Below the pieces are notes generated by a model. The model did no database searches, was not told the origin of the DNA, and worked only from the letters and a program-made list of their open reading frames with translations. Positions 14,594 through 21,728 of a stretch of DNA of 21,728 bases are shown here, in pieces. Location: contig NZ_LSJA01000342.1 of NCBI RefSeq assembly GCF_001556515.1, forward strand, positions 1 to 21,728. Reading direction: 5' to 3'. Origin of the DNA: Caulobacter sp. CCH9-E1. Its GTDB lineage: Bacteria > Pseudomonadota > Alphaproteobacteria > Caulobacterales > Caulobacteraceae. Position numbers and translations under genes: made by a program. The number at the start of each line of letters is the position of its first letter. Position 1 is the first letter of the stretch.

Positions 14594-14803
14594 ATTTCTA
14601 GTTGGCGCGGCGGCGCTTGGTTTCGCCGGAAAGGCGTCCGCCACGGTGCTGTCTTCGCTTGGGAAACGGGCAATGCGGCCGGCTTCCGCTCGGTGCTGGG
14701 CCATCGGTTCGACGACCAGACCACGGTCGTGCTGCTGAACAATACCAGCATCAGCCAGAGAGCGATGGACGAGTTCGCCTACAGCCTGTTCGGGACCGTC
14801 TAG
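14594..14803 (+). pseudogene. C-terminal remnant of a beta-lactamase-family serine hydrolase
   Basis: A reading frame without a start, entered after an in-frame stop at 14591-14593 and ending at TAG 14801-14803, reads RHGAVFAWETGNAAGFRSVL, then GHRFDDQTTVVLLNNTS and FAYSLFGTV. This resembles the tail of class C beta-lactamase-like hydrolases: the H-G box, a strand rich in F/R/L, then a D..TTVVLLNN strand and a closing helix. The catalytic SxxK and YxN parts are missing and no other piece is found nearby, so it is a truncated leftover. The preceding 100 bases show no clear continuation. Its stop shares the CTAG palindrome with the stop of the pncC-like gene on the other strand. Confidence 0.75.
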
Positions 14804-15285
14804 GCTTCCAGCGTTCGGGCCAACAGCTCCAGCGCCGCGACGGCGAACGCTTGCATGTTTCTGCCGCGATCGCCGTGTCCGGTCTCGATCGTCGTGCTGA
14901 CCGAGGTCTCCTCGCCAACCACGGCGAAGCAGCAGTGGCCGGGCGCGTCGCCGTAGCGGTTGCCGTCGGGGCCGGCGGCGCCGGTCTCGGACAGGCCCCA
15001 GGTCGCCTTCAGGTTCTTGCGGGCCACGCGGGCCAGCAGCTCCGCATAGGGCTCGCTGGCCGAGCGCAGGCCGTCCATCGCCTTCTGCGGAATGTCCATC
15101 AGGGTCAGCCGCGCCCGGGCCGTATAGACGACCGCGCCGCCGACATAGAACTTCGACGCCCCTGGCACGGCCAGCAGCGCCGCCGAGATCAGACCGCCAG
15201 CGGAGGACTCGGCCACGGCGACGGTCTCGCCTCGGGCGATCAGGCGTTCGGCGACGCGTTCGGCGAGGGCGGCAAGGTCGGGCAT
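14800..15285 (-). CDS. pncC: CinA C-terminal domain protein, NMN deamidase-type
   Basis: 161-aa stand-alone CinA_C domain. It probably deamidates nicotinamide mononucleotide to nicotinate mononucleotide in NAD recycling. The hallmark GETVAVAESSAGGLISAALLAVPGASKFYVGGAVVYT covers residues about 19-54, with the catalytic Ser in AESS. The later LSETGAAGPDG, and the nucleotide-binding GHCCFAVVG, fit the family. Length and content match the single-domain PncC enzymes (E. coli 165 aa) rather than full-length CinA. The ATG at 15285 has GAAGGAAA upstream; earlier in-frame starts are not supported. Its TAG stop overlaps the remnant gene's stop. miaA lies 126 bases upstream on the same strand and may share its transcript. 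Confidence 0.88.
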   Translation of the reverse strand: MPDLAALAERVAERLIARGETVAVAESSAGGLISAALLAVPGASKFYVGGAVVYTARARLTLMDIPQKAMDGLRSASEPYAELLARVARKNLKATWGLSETGAAGPDGNRYGDAPGHCCFAVVGEETSVSTTIETGHGDRGRNMQAFAVAALELLARTLEA

Positions 15286-15411
15286 CGAGTTTCCTTCGGA
15301 CGTGGCGGTTCTCTCCATAGGGTAAGTCGCGAGGCGCAACCACGGACTCTGGTGACGCTCGACGATGAAGGCCCTATGTTCAATGAGGACCTGCTCACAG
15401 CGCCGCAACGG

Positions 15412-16305
15412 TCACGGAGCGCTAATCCGCTCCCAGTCGGGCGTCTGGTTGCGGAACCAGGTCAGCTGGCGCTTGGCGTAGCGGCGCGTTTCCTGCCTTG
15501 CCGCCTCCAGCGCCTGCTCCAGCGTGGTCTCGCCGCGAAGGTGGGCCGCGAACTCGCGATAGCCGACGGCCTTGAGCGCGGGGAAGGACGGGTCCAGCCC
15601 GCGCGCCTCCATCGCCCGCACCTCGTCCAAGGCGCCATGCTCGAGCATGACCGCCAGGCGGGCGTCGCAGCGGGCGTAGAGCTCGGCGCGGGGCGGATCG
15701 AGCACCAGGCCCTTCCAACTGCCGGGCGCAAGGGCGGGCTTGGTGTCGGTCTGCCAGGCGGTGAGGGACTTGCCCGTGGCGATGGCCACCGCATGGGCCC
15801 GCACGAGACGCTGTCGGTCGCCGACCTCGATGCGGGCTTCGGCCTCCGGATCGAGCGGCTTCAGGATCTCTCGGAACTCCGCCTCGCCTCGGGCCGCGTA
15901 GAGCAAGCCCGAGATTTCCCGCTGGGTCTCGGGCACCGGCGGCACGTCGGCTAGGCCATGGGTCAGCGCCCGGAAATAGAGCCCCGTGCCGCCGACCACG
16001 ATCGCCGGATTACCCCGCGCGGCGATCTCCGAGAGTGCGGTTGTGGCGGCCTCCAGCCAACGCCCGACCGACCAGCCCACGGCCGCGTCCACGACGCCAA
16101 ACAGGTGATGCGGGGCGCGAGCGACTTCCTGGGGCGAAGGGCCGGCCGTCAGCACGCGCAGACCGGCGTAGATCTGCATGGAGTCGGCGTTGACGATCTC
16201 GCCGCCCATCCGCTCGGCCAATTGCAGCGCATAGGCCGACTTGCCGCTTGCGGTCGGGCCCGCGATCAGCCAGATGCGGGGCGCGATGTCCGAACTCTCC
16301 ACCAT
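15412..16305 (-). CDS. miaA: tRNA dimethylallyltransferase
   Basis: 297-aa enzyme that adds a dimethylallyl group to A37 of tRNAs reading codons starting with U. The N-terminal P-loop GPTASGKS (residues 16-23), the DSMQIY block (41-46) that binds the tRNA and substrate, and the conserved [12 protein letters not shown] stretch identify it firmly. The C-terminal part with [10 protein letters not shown] and a basic tail ([12 protein letters not shown]) is also typical. The ATG at 16305 is chosen because earlier starts add only unsupported residues. Its 5' end overlaps the 5' end of serB by 20 bases, so the two divergent genes share a start region with no separate promoter space. The overlap cannot be avoided, because there is no other start close to either P-loop. 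Confidence 0.95.
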   Translation of the reverse strand: MVESSDIAPRIWLIAGPTASGKSAYALQLAERMGGEIVNADSMQIYAGLRVLTAGPSPQEVARAPHHLFGVVDAAVGWSVGRWLEAATTALSEIAARGNPAIVVGGTGLYFRALTHGLADVPPVPETQREISGLLYAARGEAEFREILKPLDPEAEARIEVGDRQRLVRAHAVAIATGKSLTAWQTDTKPALAPGSWKGLVLDPPRAELYARCDARLAVMLEHGALDEVRAMEARGLDPSFPALKAVGYREFAAHLRGETTLEQALEAARQETRRYAKRQLTWFRNQTPDWERISAP

Positions 16306-17194
16306 TCCGACCGTCCTCACCATCGTCGGGGCGAACCGCGACGCCTACGCAGAAGCCGTTTCGCGCGTCGAACGCCTGCTGTCCATAAGCCATAGCGCAC
16401 TCGGCCCGACCGCCTGCGATTTCCTGCTGCCCGCCGATGGCAAGGTCCAGGCGAAGGCCAAGGTGATGGGCTTTCCGGGCGAGGGGACGTCGCTGTCGGA
16501 TCTAGCGGTCGACTTCGCCTTCCAGCCGGCGGAGAACCGCCGCAAGCGCCTGCTGATCGCGGACATGGACTCGACGATCATCAACGTCGAATGCCTGGAC
16601 GAGCTGGCCGACTTCGCGGGCGTGAAGGCGCAGGTTTCGGAGATCACCGAGCGGGCGATGCGCGGCGAACTGGCCTTCGAAGGCGCGCTGCGCGAGCGGG
16701 TCGGGATGCTGAAGGGGCTGTCGGTCGATGCGCTGCAAAGCTGCTACGACCAGCGTGTTCAGCTGAACCCCGGGGCGCGGACCCTGGTCTCGACCATGGC
16801 CCAGAACGGCGCGCGCTGCGCCCTGGTCTCGGGCGGCTTCACCTTCTTCACGAGCCGAGTGGCTCAGGCGGCGGGGTTTCACCTCAACCGCGCCAACACC
16901 CTGATCGAGCAGGACGGCGCCCTGACCGGCGAGGTCGGCGATCCGATCCTTGGCAAGGAAGCCAAGCTGGCCGCCCTGCGCGAGGAGACGGCGGCCTTGG
17001 GCCTGACCCCCGCCGACGCCCTGGCGGTCGGCGACGGCGCCAACGACCTGGCGATGATCGAGGCCGCGGGCCTGGGCGTCGCCTACCGCGCCAAGCCGAT
17101 CGTCGCGGCCCAGGCCGACGCCAAGGTCGATCACACCGACCTGACGACCTTGCTCTACTTTCAGGGCTACCGCGCCGAGGAGTTCGCCCAGTGA
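16286..17194 (+). CDS. serB: Phosphoserine phosphatase
   Basis: 302-aa HAD-type phosphatase, last step of serine synthesis. The catalytic DxDST is [18 protein letters not shown] (Asp93 and Asp95). SGGFTFF carries the motif II Ser, and [24 protein letters not shown] carries motif III/IV with the metal-binding Asp residues. Residues 1-80 form an N-terminal extension like the ACT-type region of other SerB enzymes. The ATG at 16286 matches the family; an in-frame ATG at 16274 is possible. The first 20 bases overlap miaA on the other strand. The stop overlaps the next gene as GTGA, so serB and the HAD phosphatase are translationally coupled. Confidence 0.95.
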   Translation: MSELSTIPTVLTIVGANRDAYAEAVSRVERLLSISHSALGPTACDFLLPADGKVQAKAKVMGFPGEGTSLSDLAVDFAFQPAENRRKRLLIADMDSTIINVECLDELADFAGVKAQVSEITERAMRGELAFEGALRERVGMLKGLSVDALQSCYDQRVQLNPGARTLVSTMAQNGARCALVSGGFTFFTSRVAQAAGFHLNRANTLIEQDGALTGEVGDPILGKEAKLAALREETAALGLTPADALAVGDGANDLAMIEAAGLGVAYRAKPIVAAQADAKVDHTDLTTLLYFQGYRAEEFAQ

Positions 17195-17856
17195 GTTTCC
17201 CGCGCCGCGTCGACGCCGTGGTCTTCGACATGGATGGGCTGCTGCTGGACACCGAGATCGTCTATCGCGCGGCGATGATCGAGGCGGCGACCGTCTTCGG
17301 CGTCCAGTTCACCGGCGAGACCTACGCCTCGATGGTCGGCAAGACCAATCCCGAGTGCGCTGTTATGCTTCGGGAGCTCTATGGCGAGACCTTCCCGGCG
17401 CAGGCCTATTTCGAGCGGGTCTGGGCGGATGTCGAAGACCTGCTGGAAGCCGAGACCAAGCTGAAGGCCGGGGTGGTCGAGATCCTCGACTATCTCGACG
17501 ATCGCGGCCTGCCGCGCGGCATCGCCACCTCGAACGGCTTGGCCGCGGTCGAACGCTATCTGGGGCGCTTTGATCTGCTGCATCGGTTCAACGCCGTCGT
17601 GGCGCACCATGACGTCACCCGTCACAAGCCCAATCCCGACCCCTATTTGCTGGCGGCCCAGCGCATTGGCGTGGACCCTAGCTACTGCCTGGCGCTGGAA
17701 GATTCGCACCCCGGCGTCCGCGCCGCCCACGCGGCCGGGATGATGACGGTGATGGTGCCCGACATCCTCGATCCGAACGAGGAGATGCACGACAAGTGCG
17801 TGCATATCGCCGACAGCCTGCATCACGTGATGGACCTGCTGAAGGCGTCGACCTGA
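17191..17856 (+). CDS. HAD-superfamily phosphatase (beta-phosphoglucomutase-like)
   Basis: 221 aa, GTG start. The nucleophile motif is VVFDMDGLLLDTE (Asp13, Asp15), with a cap of about 60 residues after it. Motif II is in IATSNG, the conserved Lys is in HKPNPDPY, and the acidic motif IV is LEDSHPGVRAAHAAGM. The DGLLLDTE and small helical cap are typical of beta-phosphoglucomutase or GS1-like phosphatases. The substrate is not readable from the sequence; candidates are sugar phosphates or pseudouridine-5'-phosphate. Its GTG overlaps the serB stop (GTGA), so the two genes are co-translated, perhaps only for convenience. About 79 bases separate it from mrp. Confidence 0.88.
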   Translation: MSFPRRVDAVVFDMDGLLLDTEIVYRAAMIEAATVFGVQFTGETYASMVGKTNPECAVMLRELYGETFPAQAYFERVWADVEDLLEAETKLKAGVVEILDYLDDRGLPRGIATSNGLAAVERYLGRFDLLHRFNAVVAHHDVTRHKPNPDPYLLAAQRIGVDPSYCLALEDSHPGVRAAHAAGMMTVMVPDILDPNEEMHDKCVHIADSLHHVMDLLKAST

Positions 17857-17935
17857 GCCCCTTACGGGCGGGGCGCTCTTGTAAAACCGGGGCGCGGCGC
17901 GGATATGAGGGCTCGCAACACGAGGCCTGACTGAC

Positions 17936-19045
17936 GTGACCGGCGTAACTCCCGCTACCCTCGACGACGCCCGCGCGGCGCTGGACCGTATCCGCGACCC
18001 GATCAGCGGGCGAGGGCTAGCGGCCGCCGGACTGGTGCAGGGACTGGTCGTTCGCAACGGCCGCGCCGGCTTCATGCTGGAGGTGCCCGCCAGCCAGGCC
18101 GCCACCTACGCCCCGGTGCGCGAGGCCGCCGAAAAGGCCCTGGCCGCGCTCCCGGGCGTCGACGTCGCCCAGGTGGTGCTGACCGCTCAGGCCGCCGAGG
18201 GCGCGACCCGGGTGCGCAAGGGCGCCAAGGTCTCGGAGGATCCGCAGGCCCGCATGGTCCCGCCGCCCGAAGCCGAGAAGCCCGCCCACGTTCGCCACGT
18301 GATCGCCGTGGCCTCGGGCAAGGGCGGCGTGGGCAAGTCCACTGTCTCGACCAACCTCGCCGTCGCCTTCGCCCAGCAGGGCCTGCGCGTCGGCCTGCTG
18401 GACGCCGATGTCTATGGTCCCTCGGCGCCGAAGATGATGGGCGTCGATGGCGACCCGCTGTTCGAGAACGAGAAGCTGCAGCCGCTGGAAGCCCATGGCG
18501 TCAAGCTGATGTCGATCGGCTTCATTGTCGACGAGGGCAAGGCGATGATCTGGCGCGGGCCGATGGCCTCGTCGGCCGTCCGTCAGATGATCCACGACGT
18601 CGCGTGGGGCTCGGAGAAAGAGCCGCTGGACGTGCTGGTCGTCGACCTGCCGCCCGGCACCGGCGACATCCAGCTGACCCTGGTCCAGAAGCTGCGCATC
18701 GACGGCGTCGTGCTGGTGACCACGCCGCAGGAGATCGCCCTGATCGACGCCCGCCGCGCCGCGGTGATGTTCGAGAAGACCGCGACGCCGATCCTGGGGC
18801 TGATCGAGAACATGGCCTTCTTCGCCGATCCCTCGACCGGCGCGCCGATCCCGATCTTCGGCGAGGGCGGGGGCGTGGCCGAGGCCGAGCGCCTGAAGGT
18901 CCCGCTGCTGGGCCGCGTGCCGATCGAGATGGGCGTGCGGATCGGCGGCGACGAGGGCTCGCCCGCCGTGGTCAGCGAGCCCAAGGGCCAGGCCGCCCAG
19001 GTGTTCGTCGCCGCGGCGAAGGCGCTCTGGAAAGCCGTCGGATAG
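17936..19045 (+). CDS. mrp: Mrp/ApbC-type P-loop ATPase, cysteine-free
   Basis: 369-aa Mrp/NBP35-family ATPase. An N-terminal MIP18-like (DUF59) domain covers about residues 7-90. The deviant Walker A GKGGVGKS is at 128-135, and the Walker B region is LVVDLPPGTGD. Family members build or carry Fe-S clusters, held by a C-terminal CxxC between paired subunits. Here the matching segment, IENMAFFADPSTGAPIPIFGEGG (residues about 290-312), has no Cys, and the whole protein has none. Either it acts without a Cys-bound cluster or it works as a different kind of carrier. The GTG start at 17936 has GAGG ten bases upstream. The gene is followed by a strong hairpin shared with the FadL-type gene. Confidence 0.92.
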   Translation: MTGVTPATLDDARAALDRIRDPISGRGLAAAGLVQGLVVRNGRAGFMLEVPASQAATYAPVREAAEKALAALPGVDVAQVVLTAQAAEGATRVRKGAKVSEDPQARMVPPPEAEKPAHVRHVIAVASGKGGVGKSTVSTNLAVAFAQQGLRVGLLDADVYGPSAPKMMGVDGDPLFENEKLQPLEAHGVKLMSIGFIVDEGKAMIWRGPMASSAVRQMIHDVAWGSEKEPLDVLVVDLPPGTGDIQLTLVQKLRIDGVVLVTTPQEIALIDARRAAVMFEKTATPILGLIENMAFFADPSTGAPIPIFGEGGGVAEAERLKVPLLGRVPIEMGVRIGGDEGSPAVVSEPKGQAAQVFVAAAKALWKAVG

Positions 19046-19051
19046 GCCACG

Positions 19052-19085
19052 AAAAAGCCCGCCAGGATCGTTCCCGGCGGGCTTT
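19052..19085. terminator. Two-way rho-independent terminator between mrp and the FadL gene
   Basis: AAAGCCCGCC (19054-19063) and GGCGGGCTTT (19076-19085) form a perfect 10-bp stem around a 12-base loop. The plus strand ends the stem in TTT then CC, and the minus strand ends in TTTTT (19056-19052), a stronger run. It lies 8 bases past the mrp stop and 21 bases from the end of the FadL gene, which it would serve best. Confidence 0.9.
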
Positions 19086-19106
19086 CCATTGAGCCGTTGG
19101 CGGCGC

Positions 19107-20405
19107 TTAGAAGCTGTAGCGCGCGCCGGCCGACAGGACGACGGCCGAGCCGGTGACGTCACCCTTCAGGCGAGCGGTCGAGCTGGTCGCCGTCACGTCG
19201 GTGCGGTTGATCTCGCTGTCGTCGAAGCTGATGTAGCTGATCGCGGCGTCGAGCTTGAGGTTGTCCTTCGCCGCCCAGGTGGCGCCCGCGGCGTACATCA
19301 TGCGATCGCCGTCCGGCACGCGAGCGGTGCGGCCGACGTCCGGCGTCGGGGTCGGGTCGTACTGGACGCCGGCCCGCAGGGTCAGGCGCGGCGAGGCTTG
19401 GTAGTCGACGCCCGCGGCGTAGGTCGTCACGTCCTTGTAGTTCTGGACGCTGGTCGAGCCGCCGCCCGGGAAGCTGACGCGGATGGCGTCGAACTCACCC
19501 CAGCCGACGCGGCTGACCTGGGCGTTCAGGGTCCACTGGTCGTTCACCGCCCAGCGCGCGCCGACATTGGCGATCCAGGGCAGGGTGATCTTGGCCTGAC
19601 CGTCGACCGAGAAGTTGTTGGCGGCCGGGATCGGGGCCAGCAGGCCCGAGACGGCGACCGTACCGTCGAGCTTCTGGTCGATCTTGGAGCGGTAGCTGGC
19701 GCCGATTGTCAGGCTCTTGGACGGGTGCAGCTGGGCGCCCACGGTGTAGCCATAGGCCCAGCCGTCGCCCTTCAGCGACTGGTGGCCGTCAGGCTGCAGC
19801 GGCGAGATGTTGGGCAGGGCGTTGGTCAGTTCGGCGTCGGCGTACAGGGCCGTGAAGCCGACGCCGAGGTCGAGCATGTCGTTGACGCGATAGGCGACGA
19901 CGGTGTCGATGTTGATCGTGCGCAGGTGCGACTTCAGCGCGTCATAGCGGGTGAAGCTGTCGGGGTTGTACTCGGTGGTGAAGTTGTAGGGGGCCGAGAC
20001 GGCCATGCCGAGCGACAGCTTGTCGTTGATCTTGAACGCGCCGCCCAGGTTCGGAACCACGCCGTCATTGATCGGGTCGAAGGCCGTGCCCGCGCCGCCG
20101 ATCGGCGTGGTCAGGCCGGCCGGCGGGACCGGACGCGTGATGGTCGAGCCGTTGTTGACGACCTTGGAGTTGACCTGGATCGCGTTGACGCCCAGGGCGA
20201 CCTCGCTGCGGTCGATGCCCGCGATCGAGGCGGGGTTCCACCACAGGCTGCCGACGCCCTTGTCGGCTGCTTCGCCCGAATAGGCGCGACCTGTGCCGCG
20301 CACCGACTGTTCTTGCAGATAGAAGGCGGAGGCCGACGCCTGGGTGGCGGCGGCGAGGGACACGAGGGCGACGCCGGCGGCGAGGCGGTTACGCGTAAAA
20401 GACAT
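19107..20405 (-). CDS. FadL/OmpP1-type outer membrane long-chain fatty acid porin
   Basis: 432 aa. A signal peptide (MSFTRNRLAAGVALVSLAAA, cleaved near ASASA) leads into the mature start FYLQEQSVRGTGRAYSGEAADKGVG, the plug-domain hallmark of FadL proteins. The rest alternates strands, ending AGARYSF with the terminal Phe of outer-membrane beta-barrels. It probably passes long-chain fatty acids or other hydrophobic compounds. The neighbouring dehydrogenase gene, 223 bases upstream, fits fatty acid use. The start ATG has AAGG eleven bases upstream, rather far. Before it lies a hairpin (20451-20468) in the leader. Confidence 0.93.
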   Translation of the reverse strand: MSFTRNRLAAGVALVSLAAATQASASAFYLQEQSVRGTGRAYSGEAADKGVGSLWWNPASIAGIDRSEVALGVNAIQVNSKVVNNGSTITRPVPPAGLTTPIGGAGTAFDPINDGVVPNLGGAFKINDKLSLGMAVSAPYNFTTEYNPDSFTRYDALKSHLRTINIDTVVAYRVNDMLDLGVGFTALYADAELTNALPNISPLQPDGHQSLKGDGWAYGYTVGAQLHPSKSLTIGASYRSKIDQKLDGTVAVSGLLAPIPAANNFSVDGQAKITLPWIANVGARWAVNDQWTLNAQVSRVGWGEFDAIRVSFPGGGSTSVQNYKDVTTYAAGVDYQASPRLTLRAGVQYDPTPTPDVGRTARVPDGDRMMYAAGATWAAKDNLKLDAAISYISFDDSEINRTDVTATSSTARLKGDVTGSAVVLSAGARYSF

Positions 20406-20450
20406 GGGACTGACGACCTTGTTAAATTTCGAGGCTCGTCGATCACCCGA

Positions 20451-20468
20451 CGGCGCCTTTGGGCGCCG
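20451..20468 (-). other. Leader hairpin before the FadL-type gene
   Basis: CGGCGCC (20451-20457) and GGCGCCG (20462-20468) pair perfectly around a four-base loop, 46 bases before the start codon. It has no T-run in the minus direction, so it looks like a leader stem that could affect mRNA life or translation. Confidence 0.5.
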
Positions 20469-20538
20469 CTTTAACGCACCTGCGGTAAGAATGTTGCCCT
20501 AAATTGATCGAGGCGTGAATTTTGTCAGTTTCGTTAAA

Positions 20539-20565
20539 GATCTGGGGCCGCGAAGGCCCCAGATC
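20539..20565 (-). terminator. Hairpin terminator of the short-chain dehydrogenase gene
   Basis: GATCTGGGGCC (20539-20549) and GGCCCCAGATC (20555-20565) form an 11-bp perfect stem with a five-base loop, 63 bases past the stop codon. On the minus strand it is followed by TTTAACG, a short run, so it is likely a moderate terminator that isolates the dehydrogenase gene from the FadL gene. Confidence 0.7.
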
Positions 20566-20628
20566 AATCGTTGTTATGTCAAAACTATGCTTCTAGCCTG
20601 ACAATTGAGCGCGAATGCTTACGCTGGG

Positions 20629-21534
20629 TCAGCCGCCCGCCATCTTTCGGAAGAACTTCTGACCTTGCTCGCCGCCGTTGAAGTAAGCCTTCTGGCCAGC
20701 CTCGTCGGTGATCTTGTCCCAGCTGTCGCGAACCTCTTCCGCCGACAGACCGCCTTCGCCCAGATAGACGCCCTCGGTCTCGTAGATGCGCGAGAGCGCG
20801 AAGGCGCCGGCGCCGGCGGTCAGGATCGCGCCGGTCGGAGCCTCCTCCGAGCAGAGATAGACGACGCCCGGCGTGACATATTCCGGCGCCAGCTTGGCCA
20901 GCACTTCGGGCGGCATCAGGCCCTCGGTCATGCGGGTGGCCGCGACCGGGCTGATGGCGTTGATCTTCACGTCGTTCTTGGCGCCCTCGAGCTTGAGGGT
21001 GTTCATCAGGCCCAGCACCGCCATCTTGGCCGCGCCGTAGTTGCTCTGGCCGAAGTTGCCGTACATGCCCGACGACGAGGTCGTCACGACGATGCGGCCG
21101 TAGTTCTGGGCCTTCATGATGTCCCAGACCGCCTTGATCGGCTTGAAGGTGCCGAACACGTGCACCTGCATGACCAGCTCGAAGTCGGCCAACTCCATCT
21201 TGGTCAGGGTCTTGTCGCGCAGGATGCCGGCGTTGGCGATCAGGATGTCGATCCGGCCCCAGGCATCCATGGCCTGCTTGACCATGTGGGCGACGCCGGC
21301 GTCATCCGTGACCGACGAGCCGTTGGCGATGGCTTCGCCGCCGAACGCCTTGATTTCCTCGACCACCTTCTGGGCCGCCTCGGACGAGCCGCCCGAGCCG
21401 TCGACGCTGCCGCCCAGGTCGTTGACGACCACCTTGGCGCCGCGGCGCGCCAATTCCAGGGCGTGCTGTCGGCCAAGGCCGCCGCCGGCGCCCGTTACGA
21501 TCGCCACCTTGCCGTCGAAGCGGATGTCCGCCAT
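20629..21534 (-). CDS. SDR-family (3R)-hydroxyacyl-CoA dehydrogenase-like protein
   Basis: 301-aa short-chain dehydrogenase. The NAD-binding TGAGGGLGRQH is at 14-24, NAG at about 101-103, and the catalytic Ser (153/154), Tyr166 and Lys170 in SNYGAAK. The N-terminal half (FDGKVAIVTGAGGGLGRQHALELARRGAKVVVNDLGG, then DGSGGSSEAAQKVVEEI) is closely like the dehydrogenase part of MFE-2 (HSD17B4), which oxidises (3R)-hydroxyacyl-CoA in beta-oxidation. The hydratase and SCP2 domains of MFE-2 are missing; a C-terminal extension of about 60 residues follows the core. GGGAGA stands before the ATG. With the FadL gene next to it a fatty-acid role is likely; steroid or other acyl substrates are not excluded. 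Confidence 0.9.
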   Translation of the reverse strand: MADIRFDGKVAIVTGAGGGLGRQHALELARRGAKVVVNDLGGSVDGSGGSSEAAQKVVEEIKAFGGEAIANGSSVTDDAGVAHMVKQAMDAWGRIDILIANAGILRDKTLTKMELADFELVMQVHVFGTFKPIKAVWDIMKAQNYGRIVVTTSSSGMYGNFGQSNYGAAKMAVLGLMNTLKLEGAKNDVKINAISPVAATRMTEGLMPPEVLAKLAPEYVTPGVVYLCSEEAPTGAILTAGAGAFALSRIYETEGVYLGEGGLSAEEVRDSWDKITDEAGQKAYFNGGEQGQKFFRKMAGG

Positions 21535-21548
21535 GCCGAAGTCTCCCT

Positions 21549-21562
21549 CAAACGCGTGTTTG
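21549..21562. promoter_or_regulatory. PsrA-like operator candidate before the dehydrogenase gene
   Basis: CAAAC-GCGT-GTTTG, an inverted repeat of 5-bp arms with a 4-base spacer, touches the 5' edge of the ribosome site of the dehydrogenase gene. It fits the (G/C)AAAC-N2-4-GTTT(G/C) pattern bound by PsrA, a TetR-family repressor of fatty acid genes in Pseudomonas. It could be chance, as only one copy is found here. Confidence 0.45.
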
Positions 21563-21618
21563 GTTTGGCCGTGTTGTGCGGCGCGGGACAGGGGAGGTCA
21601 AGGGGAGGGGGCTCCAAT

Positions 21619-21728
21619 CCTCCCCCCAGCGGGGGAGGTGGCGCGAAGCGCCGGAGGGGGAAGTCCGGCTGACCCGGCTTCTTCCCCCTCCGTCGCCTCT
21701 TCGAGTCGACACCTCCCCCCCGCTGGGG
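21619..21728. repeat. Two inverted copies of a GC-rich palindromic intergenic repeat
   Basis: Copy 1 (21619-21663, plus strand) starts CCTCCCCCCAGCGGGGGAGG, then GGCGCGAAGCGCC, then GGAGGGGGAAG. Copy 2 is on the minus strand from the window edge (21728) to 21681, starting CCCCAGCGGGGGGAGGTG, with GTCGACTCGAAGAGGCGAC in the middle and GGAGGGGGAAG at the end. Each copy contains a CTCCCCC-CAGC-GGGGGAG type hairpin and a second middle hairpin. A 17-base spacer separates the two copies. This looks like a REP-type element pair; copy 2 is cut by the window edge. Confidence 0.85.

Overview
The window looks like a chromosomal piece of a high-GC alphaproteobacterium, almost certainly Caulobacter or a close relative. 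The best evidence is a circularly permuted (two-piece) tmRNA gene whose tag reads ANDNFAEEFAVAA; with the charged Ala this is the known Caulobacter SsrA tag. The genes themselves fit: SspB-alpha, FumC, IlvBN with a GEAS-type thiamine site, a long-chain polyprenyl synthase and a FadL porin. Most of the window is housekeeping DNA. There is no phage, IS element, CRISPR array or rRNA/tRNA cluster.

Left part (1-5030). About 420 bases without a convincing gene but with several hairpins lead into a minus-strand TrmN6-like methyltransferase. It diverges from a plus-strand operon of polyprenyl diphosphate synthase, a small cupin and a YccF-type membrane protein. fumC converges on that operon and shares its hairpin terminator. 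A RusA-like Holliday junction nuclease diverges from fumC and is preceded by a coupled 23-codon mini-ORF.

Middle (5040-11060). On the minus strand lie a large exported serine hydrolase with a membrane tail, a secreted C13 (legumain/caspase-like) peptidase, a PaaI-type thioesterase and sspB. Immediately upstream of sspB on the same strand is the two-piece tmRNA gene, so the RNA that writes the degradation tag sits beside the adaptor that delivers tagged proteins to ClpXP. Next come a 55-aa membrane peptide and an Atu4866-like protein, translationally coupled. They diverge from an AraC-family regulator across an intergenic region holding a perfect 15-bp inverted repeat.

Branched-chain amino acid operon (11002-14460). 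The order is ilvB, ilvN and an unknown exported protein, all on the minus strand. The leader has a short peptide rich in Ile-Val-Leu, a hairpin over its stop codon, a possible antiterminator pairing and a very strong terminator, the full layout of translational attenuation. Beyond it is a decayed C-terminal fragment of a beta-lactamase-family gene.

Right part (14800-21728). Minus-strand cinA/pncC and miaA are followed by divergent serB, a HAD phosphatase and an Mrp-type ATPase. The miaA and serB coding regions overlap at their 5' ends. The Mrp protein has no cysteine at all. A strong two-way terminator separates mrp from a minus-strand FadL porin and an MFE-2-like short-chain dehydrogenase, a fatty-acid uptake and oxidation pair. 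A PsrA-like palindrome lies before the dehydrogenase. The right edge holds two inverted copies of a GC-rich palindromic intergenic repeat.
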